Assembly: GCA_018650465.1 (NCBI GenBank)
Contig: JABIFY010000024.1
Coordinates: 1 to 64,000, forward strand
Direction of reading: 5' to 3'
Origin: Alphaproteobacteria bacterium
GTDB lineage: Bacteria > Pseudomonadota > Alphaproteobacteria > UBA2966
DNA: 64,000 nt
The notes beneath the pieces were generated by a model. That model was not told the origin of the DNA. It made no database searches and was given only the letters and a program-made list of their open reading frames with translations. How positions within the stretch are numbered: the first letter of the stretch is position 1; every line of letters begins with the position of its first letter. This document shows positions 8,828-19,139 of this stretch, in pieces. The translations under genes and the position numbers were made by a program.

Positions 8828-11086
8828 ATGGCTATGTCGCGACGCAAGTTTTTGCTGACAACCGCTGTTGCCGGGGGGGCCCTGGCCGTGGGTTATGTTG
8901 CCTTGAAGCCGGAAGAAGATACCCGCCTTGTCTTCCAGAAAACCGCCCGGGGTGGCGAGGTAGCCCTGAACGCCTGGATCAAAATCGATGCCACCGGTAC
9001 GGTTACTGTGGCAGCACCGCGGGCTGAAATGGGGCAGGGCATCTATACGGCCCTGGCCATGCTGGTGGCGGAAGAACTGGATGTGGACTGGAAATCCGTG
9101 CGGGTTGAAGACGCACCTGTGCATCCGGTTTATGCCAACCGCGAGATGCTGCGGGCGGCCTTGCCCTTTGAAGATGGCTATCACCAGGGCGAAAACACAT
9201 CCGGTGCGCAATTCATGGGCTGGCTGGCGGAAATGTTATCGGCGCAAGGGACCGGCGGCAGCACGAGTATTCGGGATGCCTGGGAGCCCATGCGTAATGC
9301 CGGGGCCTGCGCCCGCCACATGTTAGTCACAGCGGCGGCACAAAAATGGAATGTGCCTGCGGCTGACTGTCAGGCGGCAGACGGTGTGATTACCCACAAG
9401 GGCAGTGGCAAAACATTGACCTATGGTGATTTGGCGACTTCAGCATCATCCTTGATGCCGCCGGAAAACCCGCCGCTAAAGAATGCGGCAGACTATAAGC
9501 TGATCGGCAAGGCCGTACCGCGCCTCGATATTGCCGACAAGACCACGGGTCGTGCGATTTTTGGCGTTGATGTCAAAACCGATGGCATGTTGCATGCAGC
9601 TGTCAACGTGGCCCCGGTTATGGGTGGCAGCCTGAAAAGTTATGACAAGGACGCACTGGGCGGGATGCCCGGCGTGGTCGCTGTGGTCGCATTGCCCACC
9701 GGCATCGCAGTTGTGGCCGACAGCTGGTGGCATGCCAAAAAAGCAGCAGATTCTGCCGTGATTGAATTTAATGATGGTGGCAATGGCTCGCTCAGTTCTG
9801 AAGGTATTTACAAACTACTGGAAGAAAATATTCAGTCCGGCGATCCTTTCACCTATCGCAACGATGGCGATGCGGAAGAAGTATTTGAACATAACGGCGA
9901 TGATATTATCGCCAACTATCAGGTTCCCTATCTCGCCCACGCCTGTATGGAACCCATGAATTGCACCGCACGGGTTGTTGGCGATAACGTCGAAATCTGG
10001 ATGCCCAACCAGGCCCCGTTCCTGATGCGTTACCTGGCATCGCGTATTGTTGATACGGATGTCGAGAACGTCCAGGTCTATACCACCTATCTGGGCGGCG
10101 GTTTTGGCCGTCGGGCAGAAGGGGACCTGGCTGAACAGGCCGTGCGCATTGCCATGGCCGTGCCGGGCAAGACTGTGAAACTATTGTGGTCACGTGAAGA
10201 CGATATGCGCCACGACATGTATCGCCCGGCGGCGCGCTCAATGTTCCGGGCGCGCCTGGATGACAAGGGCCGCCCTTTCGCCTGGTTCAATCGTATTGCA
10301 GGCCAGGTGCCAACCAAATCCTTCACCCAGCGCATTTTCGATTTTGCGACCCTGGACATGCCGGACAACACCTCGTCCGAGGGCAGCGCCGACATGCCCT
10401 ATGCCATTCCCAATCTGCAAGTTCAGCATGTGCCCGTGACCTTGCCGGTGCCGGTGGGTTTCTGGCGCAGTGTTGGCCATTCCTACAATGCCTTTTTCAC
10501 GGAAAGTTTTATGGATGAACTGGCCGTTAAGGCCGGTCAGGACCCTTATAAATATCGACGCGATTTGTTGGCTGCACACCCTGATTACCTGGCCGTCCTG
10601 GACCGGGTGGCATCCGAAGCCGACTGGGACTTGCCCATGCATTCCGGTCGTGGACGCGGCATTGCCCTGCATGAAAGCTTTGGCTCACTGGTGGCCCAGG
10701 TGGCGGAAGTCTCGGTCCTGCCTGACGACACCATCCAGCTTGACCGTGTGATCTGCGTGGTGGATTGCGGTCGGGTGATTAACCCCGACACCGTCGTGGC
10801 CCAGATCGAAGGCGCGATTGTCTTTGGTCTCAGCGCGGCACTTTATGGCGACATCACCCTGACGGACGGCGCGGTCGATCAGGGCAACTTCCCCGACTAT
10901 GAAATGGTGCGCCTGAATAACATGCCAAAAATCGAAGTCCACCTCGCCCCCTCTGGCCGCCCCATTGGCGGCATCGGCGAAGTCGGCACACCACCTTTGG
11001 CTCCGGCCCTGGCCAATGCGATTTTCAACGCCACCGGCAAACGTGTGCGGGAACTACCCCTGTCGAAAGCAGGCCTGGTGGGCTGA
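8828..11086 (+). CDS. Molybdopterin-binding subunit, IorB-like (xanthine dehydrogenase family)
   Basis: A 752-residue protein with a twin-arginine leader (SRRKFLLTTAVAGGALAVGY), so the holoenzyme is probably folded in the cytoplasm and exported to the periplasm with its small partner. Family motifs include the glycine-rich YLGGGFGRR loop near the pterin and the C-terminal GGIGEVGTPP with the catalytic Glu. It oxidises aldehydes or N-heterocycles; the substrate is unknown. It follows the [2Fe-2S] gene after 3 nt. It ends just before a block of palindromic repeats. Confidence 0.92.
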   Translation: MAMSRRKFLLTTAVAGGALAVGYVALKPEEDTRLVFQKTARGGEVALNAWIKIDATGTVTVAAPRAEMGQGIYTALAMLVAEELDVDWKSVRVEDAPVHPVYANREMLRAALPFEDGYHQGENTSGAQFMGWLAEMLSAQGTGGSTSIRDAWEPMRNAGACARHMLVTAAAQKWNVPAADCQAADGVITHKGSGKTLTYGDLATSASSLMPPENPPLKNAADYKLIGKAVPRLDIADKTTGRAIFGVDVKTDGMLHAAVNVAPVMGGSLKSYDKDALGGMPGVVAVVALPTGIAVVADSWWHAKKAADSAVIEFNDGGNGSLSSEGIYKLLEENIQSGDPFTYRNDGDAEEVFEHNGDDIIANYQVPYLAHACMEPMNCTARVVGDNVEIWMPNQAPFLMRYLASRIVDTDVENVQVYTTYLGGGFGRRAEGDLAEQAVRIAMAVPGKTVKLLWSREDDMRHDMYRPAARSMFRARLDDKGRPFAWFNRIAGQVPTKSFTQRIFDFATLDMPDNTSSEGSADMPYAIPNLQVQHVPVTLPVPVGFWRSVGHSYNAFFTESFMDELAVKAGQDPYKYRRDLLAAHPDYLAVLDRVASEADWDLPMHSGRGRGIALHESFGSLVAQVAEVSVLPDDTIQLDRVICVVDCGRVINPDTVVAQIEGAIVFGLSAALYGDITLTDGAVDQGNFPDYEMVRLNNMPKIEVHLAPSGRPIGGIGEVGTPPLAPALANAIFNATGKRVRELPLSKAGLVG

Positions 11087-11105
11087 CTTAGCGGTAAACG
11101 CCCCG

Positions 11106-11321
11106 GAGACTCTGCCTCGGGGGCCGGAGTGACCGAGCGCACCCCACCCCAGTATTCGTCATGCCGCCCTTGATGCGGCATCCACGCCTGTGCTCAATGA
11201 CGCTGATTATGTTTGTAAATGCAAAGGCGTAGACCCCGCATCAAGTGCGGGGTGACGGAGTGTGTGTGGATGACCATACCTTTAATTTCGCACGTCACTC
11301 CGGCCCCCGAGCCGGAGTCTC
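11106..11321. repeat. Outer inverted repeat pair enclosing a REP-like element
   Basis: Two 28-nt segments, 11106-11133 and 11294-11321, are inverted copies of each other with 26 of 28 matches, both containing the core CTCGGGGGCCGGAGTGAC (or its complement). They enclose a smaller REP-like element at 11158-11256. The 216-nt unit is flanked by inverted termini like a miniature transposable element, but I see no obvious target duplication. Confidence 0.65.
11158..11256. repeat. REP/BIME-like palindromic element, copy 1
   Basis: Two 31-nt modules in inverted orientation (11158-11188 and 11226-11256) separated by 37 nt. Each module is itself a palindrome centred on CTTGATG or CATCAAG between GC-rich arms, beginning with GTCA and ending with ACGCC. 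Copies 2 and 3 at 15599 and 17858 share the plan. Confidence 0.7.
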
Positions 11322-11464
11322 AGCAGCCTATCCCCATGCACTGACCTAGCGGCTTAGATATTTCTTCGATCATTCTTTTGGCGCGCCCCTTAAAATAGCA
11401 TAGCTTATATTTTATTCTACTTATTAGAGAATAGAAAGCTTTGATATTTTTGAAATTCCATCCC

Positions 11465-11501
11465 AAATTGAAAACCGCGCCGATATGGCGAACAAACCCC
11501 A
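11465..11501 (+). repeat. Left copy of 37-nt direct repeat flanking the DsrC-like gene
   Basis: Matches 12114-12150 at 32 of 37 positions in the same orientation; the 3' 23 nt (core GCCGATATGGCG then ACAAACCCCA) differ at one base only. The copies are exactly 649 nt apart and bracket the whole rspA-type gene. Confidence 0.75.
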
Positions 11502-11651
11502 TTAAACCTGCCCGGCAGACGCTGGTGCAGTGAAAACGCATAAAGGGGACACGATTCCTTGTCGACGGGACAAGGGTCATTTCCCCATTATGCTTGTGCC
11601 GGGTTGTCGCCGCGGAGCTATGTCAGGTTCAACTCCATAACAAATCCCCGA

Positions 11652-11981
11652 TCAGTACCCGCCCTTGCGTTTGGTTTCGGGCAGGCCGGCAATCATGGCG
11701 GCTTGTTTGGAGGGCTGTTTGGGGAACAGGGTGTAAATATCTTTCGACTTGATTTTTTCGCCCCATTCGTCGGACATGGCCTTGACGATGGCGCGCTCGT
11801 TGGGCTGGTTGCCACCGTTTTCGGTGAATTCCTGACGCAAAAACCGGATGACGCTCATGTGCCGGTCGGTCAGTTCCGGGATGCCATCATTGATGGCCAG
11901 GGCCAGGGCGGCCTCTTCGGTCCAGGTGCCGGGGTCCACCAGGTGCCCGTTGTCGGCCAGGTCGAGATCGGATAGTTCCAT
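11652..11981 (-). CDS. DsrC/TusE-family protein lacking all cysteines (RspA type)
   Basis: A 109-residue cytoplasmic protein with the DsrC signature: GHLVDPGTWTEEAALALA at the start, ELTDRHMSVIRFLRQEF in the middle and YTLFPKQPSKQAAMIAGLP at the end. Canonical DsrC carries sulfur on two C-terminal cysteines; here the position before KIAGLP is Ala95 and the tail is PETKRKGGY, and the protein has no cysteine at all. That places it in the cysteine-free RspA group, which is thought to be regulatory rather than a sulfur carrier. GGGGAAA precedes the ATG. It is divergent from icd and stands alone between direct repeats. Confidence 0.88.
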   Translation of the reverse strand: MELSDLDLADNGHLVDPGTWTEEAALALAINDGIPELTDRHMSVIRFLRQEFTENGGNQPNERAIVKAMSDEWGEKIKSKDIYTLFPKQPSKQAAMIAGLPETKRKGGY

Positions 11982-12072
11982 GATTATTTCCCCAAAAGGT
12001 CGTATGTAAATTCAAATGATTCTAATTTTTTATATTAGGTAGTTTGAATGTTCATAAGTCAAGGAAAGCCTT

Positions 12073-12106
12073 GGGGTGGAGCGACGCTTTGTCGCTCCAA
12101 TTCCCC
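12073..12106. promoter_or_regulatory. Strong hairpin in rspA-icd divergent region
   Basis: A perfect 9-bp stem, TGGAGCGAC / GTCGCTCCA, with a GCTTT loop, further enclosed by GGGG and CCCC. There is no T-run and it lies between divergent genes, so it is more likely a regulatory or mRNA-leader structure than a terminator. Confidence 0.5.
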
Positions 12107-12113
12107 TGCTGAT

Positions 12114-12150
12114 AAATTGAATAATGTGCCGATATGGCGTACAAACCCCA
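12114..12150 (+). repeat. Right copy of 37-nt direct repeat flanking the DsrC-like gene
   Basis: Second copy of the repeat at 11465-11501, same orientation. It lies 79 nt before the icd start and 132 nt before the rspA-type start, so it may overlap control sequences of either gene. Confidence 0.75.
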
Positions 12151-12163
12151 CAGAAATTCATGA

Positions 12164-14455
<2,292 letters not shown>

Positions 14456-14481
14456 ACGCTGGTTCAGCTTTGAACGAATTG

Positions 14482-14515
14482 CGGCCCGCCGGGAAACTGG
14501 TGGGCCGTTTTTTTT
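14482..14515 (+). terminator. Rho-independent terminator of icd
   Basis: A GC-rich stem (CGGCCCGCC / GGTGGGCCG, one mispair) with a GGAAACT-type loop, followed by an eight-T run. It lies 27 nt after the icd stop. Confidence 0.85.
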
Positions 14516-14650
14516 GGATATTTCGGGCCTCCAACCCAACCTCTTGTTGCGACAAAATGCCCTGTTGTATTTAACCTCCAACAGACCAGATTCAGGGTGC
14601 AGACACAGAGTTCTGGTACCGCTCACGGATTTGAATTTGAGGAGAAAATC

Positions 14651-15475
14651 ATGGCACTGCGGGACATTCTATTACATATGAGTGACGATGACCTGGCCCA
14701 ATCGAGGCTTGATGTGGCGCTGAAACTTGCGCAAATGCATGAGGCCCATCTGACGGCGTTGTATGTTGTCCGGACGGTCGAAATTCCCACCTATGTTCGC
14801 GCCTATATCGACGAAGAAATCTTGCAAGCCGGGCAAAACAGGCAGCTTGAACTGGCAAAGGATGCTGAAAAGGCGTTTTTGGACCAGACCAGCCGCAACG
14901 GTATTTCTGCCGAGTGGCGTGTCGCCATCGGCGAGGACCGCGAGTTGATGAACCTGCATGGCCGCTACGCCGATCTTGCCGTTGTCAGTCAAAGGCATTT
15001 TGCCACAGATGTTTCCAGCAACAGCGACAATCTGGCCGAGGAACTGGTGCAGTCTTCTGCATGTCCTGTGTTGACGGTTCCCTATGTCGGGAAATGGCCA
15101 CAGCCAGGACGCCGGGTGCTGATCGGCTGGAACGGACGACGCGAAGCAGTGCGTGCCGTTCATGACGCCATGCCATTCCTCGAAAAAGCCGAAGAGGCCA
15201 TCGTCTATACTGTTAATCCCGATGACGGCGATCATATTTCGGGCGCTGATCTGTGCACTCATCTGGCCCGACACGGCGTCAACGCTCTGGCAAAATCTAC
15301 TGTGTCAAAGGATGTCGACGCCGGAGACCTGTTCCTTTCGGCAGCCTTCGACATGGATATCGATCTCGTCGTTATGGGTGCCTACGGACATTCACGGCTG
15401 CGCGAACAGGTCATGGGCGGCGCCACTCGCAGCGTACTTGATCACATGACGGTGCCGGTTTTGATGTCTCACTAG
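14651..15475 (+). CDS. Universal stress protein, tandem UspA domains
   Basis: A 274-residue protein with two Usp-type halves: the first opens MALRDILLHMSDD, the second RRVLIGWNGRREAVRAV. The second half keeps the nucleotide loop G-x2-G-x9-G(G)A in VMGAYGHSRLREQVMGGATRS, so ATP binding is plausible there; the first half lacks it. GAGGAGA lies just upstream of the ATG at 14651. It is single-gene between the icd terminator and a repeat element. Confidence 0.92.
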   Translation: MALRDILLHMSDDDLAQSRLDVALKLAQMHEAHLTALYVVRTVEIPTYVRAYIDEEILQAGQNRQLELAKDAEKAFLDQTSRNGISAEWRVAIGEDRELMNLHGRYADLAVVSQRHFATDVSSNSDNLAEELVQSSACPVLTVPYVGKWPQPGRRVLIGWNGRREAVRAVHDAMPFLEKAEEAIVYTVNPDDGDHISGADLCTHLARHGVNALAKSTVSKDVDAGDLFLSAAFDMDIDLVVMGAYGHSRLREQVMGGATRSVLDHMTVPVLMSH

Positions 15476-15598
15476 AGCGTTTTCATTGACCCTGTTTTTT
15501 TTGAAATTGCCCTGATTATGAATTAGGGAAGAGCGGGCAGGGTCAGATGGTTTTCTGGCGGGCCGTTTTTATGGAGTGAATTCGCCACCATAGATACC

Positions 15599-15695
15599 GT
15601 CACCCCGGGCTTGATCCGGGGTCTACGCCTATGTCTTATGATCTACGCATCTCTATTGGTTTGCCGCATGGACCCCGCATCAAGTGCGGGGTGAC
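15599..15695. repeat. REP/BIME-like palindromic element, copy 2
   Basis: Inverted modules at 15599-15629 (starts GTCACCCCGGGCTTGATCC) and about 15666-15695 (ends AGTGCGGGGTGAC). It lies between a universal stress gene and the 3' end of sat, where it could act as a bidirectional mRNA end structure. Confidence 0.7.
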
Positions 15696-15720
15696 AAGGT
15701 GCAGTGCGGAGAACGGCAAT

Positions 15721-16893
15721 CTATCCCTGCGTCGCGTAATAGGCCTTTAAAACTTTCAAGACTTCCGGGCGACTAAACGTCAGCGGGACTTCTTCGTCGT
15801 TGGCGAACATTTCGCGCAGGCGGGTGCCGGAAATCGCCAGGCGGTATTTTTCATCGTGCGGGCAGGTGCGGTTGGTCGCCAAGCCGTCGCACTTTTCGCA
15901 ATGGAACGTAATGTCGATCTTCAGGGCCTGGGTCTCCAGGGCATCCGCCGGGATTTCATCAAAGATATGATGAGCATCAAATGGGCCGTAATAGGAGCCC
16001 ACACCAGCATGATCGCGACCCACGACCAGATGAGAACAGCCAAAGTTCTGGCGGAACAGGGCGTGCAGCAGGGCCTCGCGTGGACCGGCATAACGCATCT
16101 CGATGGGATATCCTGCCTGGACCACGGTGCCAGGAACAAAATAGTTTTCGACCAGGGCATCGATGGCATCAACCCGCACATCAGCCGGGATATCGCCGGG
16201 CTTCAGGGCGCCCAACACCTGGTGGATCAACAGACCGTCGCAAATTTCTACAGCGATTTTGGCGAGGAATTCATGGCTGCGATGCATGGGGTTGCGGGTC
16301 TGGAAGGCGGCAACTTTTGACCAGCCTTTTTCAATGAACAGGGCACGGGTTTCCGCCGGGCGCATATAAAGGCCTGAATATGTCGTGGGGAAATGGCCTT
16401 CTGACAGGGCGGTGACGCGCCCGGCCAGATTGATCTCGCCCTGTTCCATGACCTTCTGGGCCCCTGGGTGAGCTGGATCATCAGTACGAAACACGGAAGT
16501 GCATTCCAGCTTGCGGTCGATGCTGTATTTCTCGGCGACCGTCAGCACGCCCATGATCTCGCCGGTTTCGCCGTCGGTTAAGGCCACATCCTGGCCTTGC
16601 GTGATGCTGTCGGTGACGTCACGCGAGGCAGACAAGGTGATGGGGATGGGCCAGAAGGTGCCGTCGGCCAGTTTCATATCCGTGCAGCAGCCGCGCCAGT
16701 CAGCCTCAGTCATGAAACCATCCAGCGGCGTGTAGGCCCCCATGGCAAACATCACCAGATCGGAAACTTCCCGGCTGGTCATGGGCACGGCGGTCAGGGA
16801 TTTGGCGCGCTGCAAATCAGCGGCTCGTTCTGTTTCAGGAGCCAACAAGGGCTTAAGGGCACCGCCCCCGTGTGGGTTTACCAACTGTGACAT
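15721..16893 (-). CDS. sat: Sulfate adenylyltransferase (ATP sulfurylase), dissimilatory type
   Basis: A 390-residue Sat, which in sulfur oxidisers turns APS plus pyrophosphate into ATP and sulfate, the step after AprBA. Active-site motifs are [10 protein letters not shown] (198-207), GRDHAG (292-297) and ISGTRLREM (355-362). A zinc knuckle (C332, C335, C344, H346) is present, typical of the homo-oligomeric dissimilatory and archaeal enzymes. No APS-kinase domain is attached. The Met at 16893 follows GGGAGG; the frame extends to 16932. It is about 14 kb from aprA and stands alone on its strand. Confidence 0.96.
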   Translation of the reverse strand: MSQLVNPHGGGALKPLLAPETERAADLQRAKSLTAVPMTSREVSDLVMFAMGAYTPLDGFMTEADWRGCCTDMKLADGTFWPIPITLSASRDVTDSITQGQDVALTDGETGEIMGVLTVAEKYSIDRKLECTSVFRTDDPAHPGAQKVMEQGEINLAGRVTALSEGHFPTTYSGLYMRPAETRALFIEKGWSKVAAFQTRNPMHRSHEFLAKIAVEICDGLLIHQVLGALKPGDIPADVRVDAIDALVENYFVPGTVVQAGYPIEMRYAGPREALLHALFRQNFGCSHLVVGRDHAGVGSYYGPFDAHHIFDEIPADALETQALKIDITFHCEKCDGLATNRTCPHDEKYRLAISGTRLREMFANDEEVPLTFSRPEVLKVLKAYYATQG

Positions 16894-17139
16894 CAACGCA
16901 TCCTCCCCAGGACAAAAAGTATCATGATCCAACTACTCAGGTGATTGTATTAAGTTTTTCTAATATGGCAAGGCGGTGCCGGCTTTTGTGAATGATTTTG
17001 AGGTGGAAAATATAGTTACAGGTTGAGCCAAAGAACAGGATACTGAACTTGCTCCCCGTTGCCTTCGCTTGACTTCGTGGCCTGTTAGCTCAATTTGTTT
17101 AACAACAATATTTATTGGGACTGCGCGAGGGTAATTGAG

Positions 17140-17535
17140 ATGGACGTTGGTACAGCAATCCGAACCAGGCCTTCGGGTGTCGTAACCGTCAATGCTGACG
17201 ATACGATACAGGTTTTGGCCAGTGTGTTGCTTGAACATCATATCGGCGCCGTACCGGTTGTGGACGGCAGGGGCGGGATCGTCGGCATGATTTCAGAACG
17301 CGATCTGGTGCGCGGCCTGGCGACAAAGGGTGGTGACATCATCAACATGACCGTCCGAAATTTGATGACCGCAGATGTCGTCGCCTGCAATTCCTCCGAC
17401 CCTCTGTCTGTCATCAAGGAGATGATGACCGAAGGTCGTTTTCGACACATGCCGGTTATTGAAGAAGGCGAATTGGTCGGTGTGGTAACGATCCGCGACG
17501 TCGTTGAGCACTTGGTTGAAGAGCCAGCGGGCTGA
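17140..17535 (+). CDS. CBS-domain pair protein
   Basis: A 131-residue protein consisting of two CBS domains (residues about 8-62 and 73-128) with the HHIGAVPVVD and FRHMPVIEEG signatures. Such stand-alone pairs bind adenine nucleotides and regulate partner proteins. The ATG at 17140 is preceded by GAGGG; the frame opens at 17095. It is divergent from sat across 246 nt and immediately precedes the ferredoxin-like gene. Confidence 0.88.
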   Translation: MDVGTAIRTRPSGVVTVNADDTIQVLASVLLEHHIGAVPVVDGRGGIVGMISERDLVRGLATKGGDIINMTVRNLMTADVVACNSSDPLSVIKEMMTEGRFRHMPVIEEGELVGVVTIRDVVEHLVEEPAG

Positions 17536-17539
17536 AGAT

Positions 17540-17845
17540 TTGAAAATCATCGAAGCCAACCGGACGTCTGAAAGCGCTGCGCTGACAACCATCGTTATTT
17601 GTGTAAACGAACGCTTTGGCGTGTCCTCGGTGAGTTGTGGTGGATCAGATAGCGCCGCTATTGCCGACGCCATGGACAAAGAGCTGAAGACCAGAAACCT
17701 GGTCGTCGAAATCGACCGCATTCATTGCCTCGGTCTTTGTGCCAGCGGCCCCAATGTCCGGTTTTTCCCAGGCGGAGACTGGTTCACGGAGGTGTCGGTC
17801 GATGATGTTCCCGAAATGCTGAACCGGCTTGAGGCGAGCCTTTAA
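17540..17845 (+). CDS. Thioredoxin-fold (2Fe-2S) ferredoxin-like protein
   Basis: About 101 residues with the thioredoxin-like [2Fe-2S] ferredoxin layout: an early Cys in VICVNERFG, a second Cys in VSCGG and the C-L-G-L-C pair followed by SGPNVRFFPGGDWF. These small proteins carry electrons or sense redox state. No ATG is available; TTG codons at 17540 (MKIIEAN) and 17504 are candidate starts, so the 5' end is uncertain. The gene follows the CBS gene with only a few nucleotides between. Confidence 0.8.
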   Translation: MKIIEANRTSESAALTTIVICVNERFGVSSVSCGGSDSAAIADAMDKELKTRNLVVEIDRIHCLGLCASGPNVRFFPGGDWFTEVSVDDVPEMLNRLEASL

Positions 17846-17857
17846 TTTATCTCTCCC

Positions 17858-17948
17858 GTCACCCCGCACTTGATGCGGGGTCTACGCGTTAGGATCAGGC
17901 ACACTCGATCTGGCGTAGGCGTAGATTCCGGGTCAAGCCCGGAATGAC
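17858..17948. repeat. REP/BIME-like palindromic element, copy 3
   Basis: Inverted modules at 17858-17888 (GTCACCCCGCACTTGATGCG start) and 17918-17948 (ends AAGCCCGGAATGAC). The right module overlaps the 3' end of the PAP2 gene, including its stop codon at 17933-17935. Confidence 0.7.
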
Positions 17949-19069
17949 TCAGGTCGCGCCTCCTGCTCCACCTGACAAAAACGGTTGCTCAGCCAGATGC
18001 AAAAAAGTGCCAGGGCGATGCCGGCTGGCAGGTCTATCAGATAATGCCATTTGCTGGCCACGGCTTCGATCAATATCCAGCCATACATAACCAGATAGGC
18101 CGGCAATAACGGCGTGCGGTACTTCGCGGCATAATGCACAAATATATATGAAGCACCGGCGTGCAGCGACGGCATGGCCGCCAGACCAGCGGACAGATAG
18201 CGGTCGCCATAAGCGGCAATCCAGTCCGGACCCTGTTGCAGGATCAAGCCGCGAATTTCCCACATGGCTTGTTCATTTATCAAGGCCACCAGATTTTGAC
18301 CGTTGCCATAGAGAAACGGCCCGGCTGCCGGGGCGATTAAATAGCTCAACGGCCCCAATGCTTCGATAAACAGGATGGCCAGAAACACATTCCTCAAGGC
18401 CTCACGATTACGAAACAGGTGCCAGGCAAAGGAGATGAAAAACATGAAGGCGAAGGTCAACAAGTACCAGGAATCCACATGATCCCCGGTACGCATTGCA
18501 ACCCAATCTCTGGCTTCAAAGGCCAGGTCCAGGATCGGTGCCAGGGCCTCATCAATGCATTGATAAAATTGATCATAGCGCCGCGGGTTGATCAGGGGGC
18601 CCCACAGCTTGATATTGAAGTGCAGCCACATTACAGCTGAAAAGGTGACGAAATACAGCAGGGCCTGAATGGCGTGGTGTTTGTTTCTGGCGGCGATGTC
18701 CGCATCACCCTCGCCACGCATTTGACGGCGTTTATAGACCAGAAAACTGATCCCTAGCCATATTGCGCCCATGCCCAGCGGGAAGGAATATCGCAGGCCG
18801 ATAAAGCCGGTGTTTTCGGGATCCGGTACAATAAACGGCGCACCTGTTTGAAAGGAAAATACAATCGCAAAGGCCAGCAGGATCAGGGCCGTGGCAACTT
18901 CCGGATAGCGAAAGGCAAAAAACCCCTTGCGGCCTGGATAAAACAGGAAATCTGACATCTGGTTCCGAATACTGGGCTGGCTGCTGGCATTAATACGCTT
19001 GGGCCAGTATCCATAGGGAAGTTCATTCTGGCAAGGCGTTGCGGGCTTTCCCACATATTTCGACGCCAC
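17933..19069 (-). CDS. PAP2-superfamily membrane phosphatase/phosphotransferase
   Basis: Up to 378 residues with several membrane helices. The phosphatase motifs C2 (AAMPSLHAGAS) and C3 (SKWHYLIDLPAG) are intact, as in the inositol phosphotransferase-like branch that acts on lipid phosphates at the membrane. A GTG start at 19069 gives the full frame; the Met at 18958 (MSDFLFYPGRK) is a good alternative and removes a non-hydrophobic 37-residue leader. The last five residues and the stop are supplied by REP-like copy 3, suggesting the original 3' end was altered by the repeat. Confidence 0.85.
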   Translation of the reverse strand: MASKYVGKPATPCQNELPYGYWPKRINASSQPSIRNQMSDFLFYPGRKGFFAFRYPEVATALILLAFAIVFSFQTGAPFIVPDPENTGFIGLRYSFPLGMGAIWLGISFLVYKRRQMRGEGDADIAARNKHHAIQALLYFVTFSAVMWLHFNIKLWGPLINPRRYDQFYQCIDEALAPILDLAFEARDWVAMRTGDHVDSWYLLTFAFMFFISFAWHLFRNREALRNVFLAILFIEALGPLSYLIAPAAGPFLYGNGQNLVALINEQAMWEIRGLILQQGPDWIAAYGDRYLSAGLAAMPSLHAGASYIFVHYAAKYRTPLLPAYLVMYGWILIEAVASKWHYLIDLPAGIALALFCIWLSNRFCQVEQEARPESFRA

Positions 19070-19139
19070 TCAATCATTGACATTTGCTGCCCCGAGGGGA
19101 AAGCTTAAGGCAACCGAAACCCCCACATCGGACAAGCTG

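Larger units (their letters stand above)
11087..11651. other. 565-nt intergenic region with repeats and hairpins
   Basis: No convincing gene is seen here. The left half is a nested palindromic repeat block (11106-11321). The right half is AT-rich near 11390-11460, carries the left copy of the 37-nt direct repeat (11465-11501), and has a 7-bp perfect hairpin CCTTGTC/GACAAGG at 11557-11575. Short open frames in it have no recognisable product. Confidence 0.7.

Noticed and set aside
11559-11975. 138-residue plus-strand ORF opposite the DsrC-like gene
   Set aside because: Gly/Phe-rich shadow of the minus-strand DsrC-family gene.
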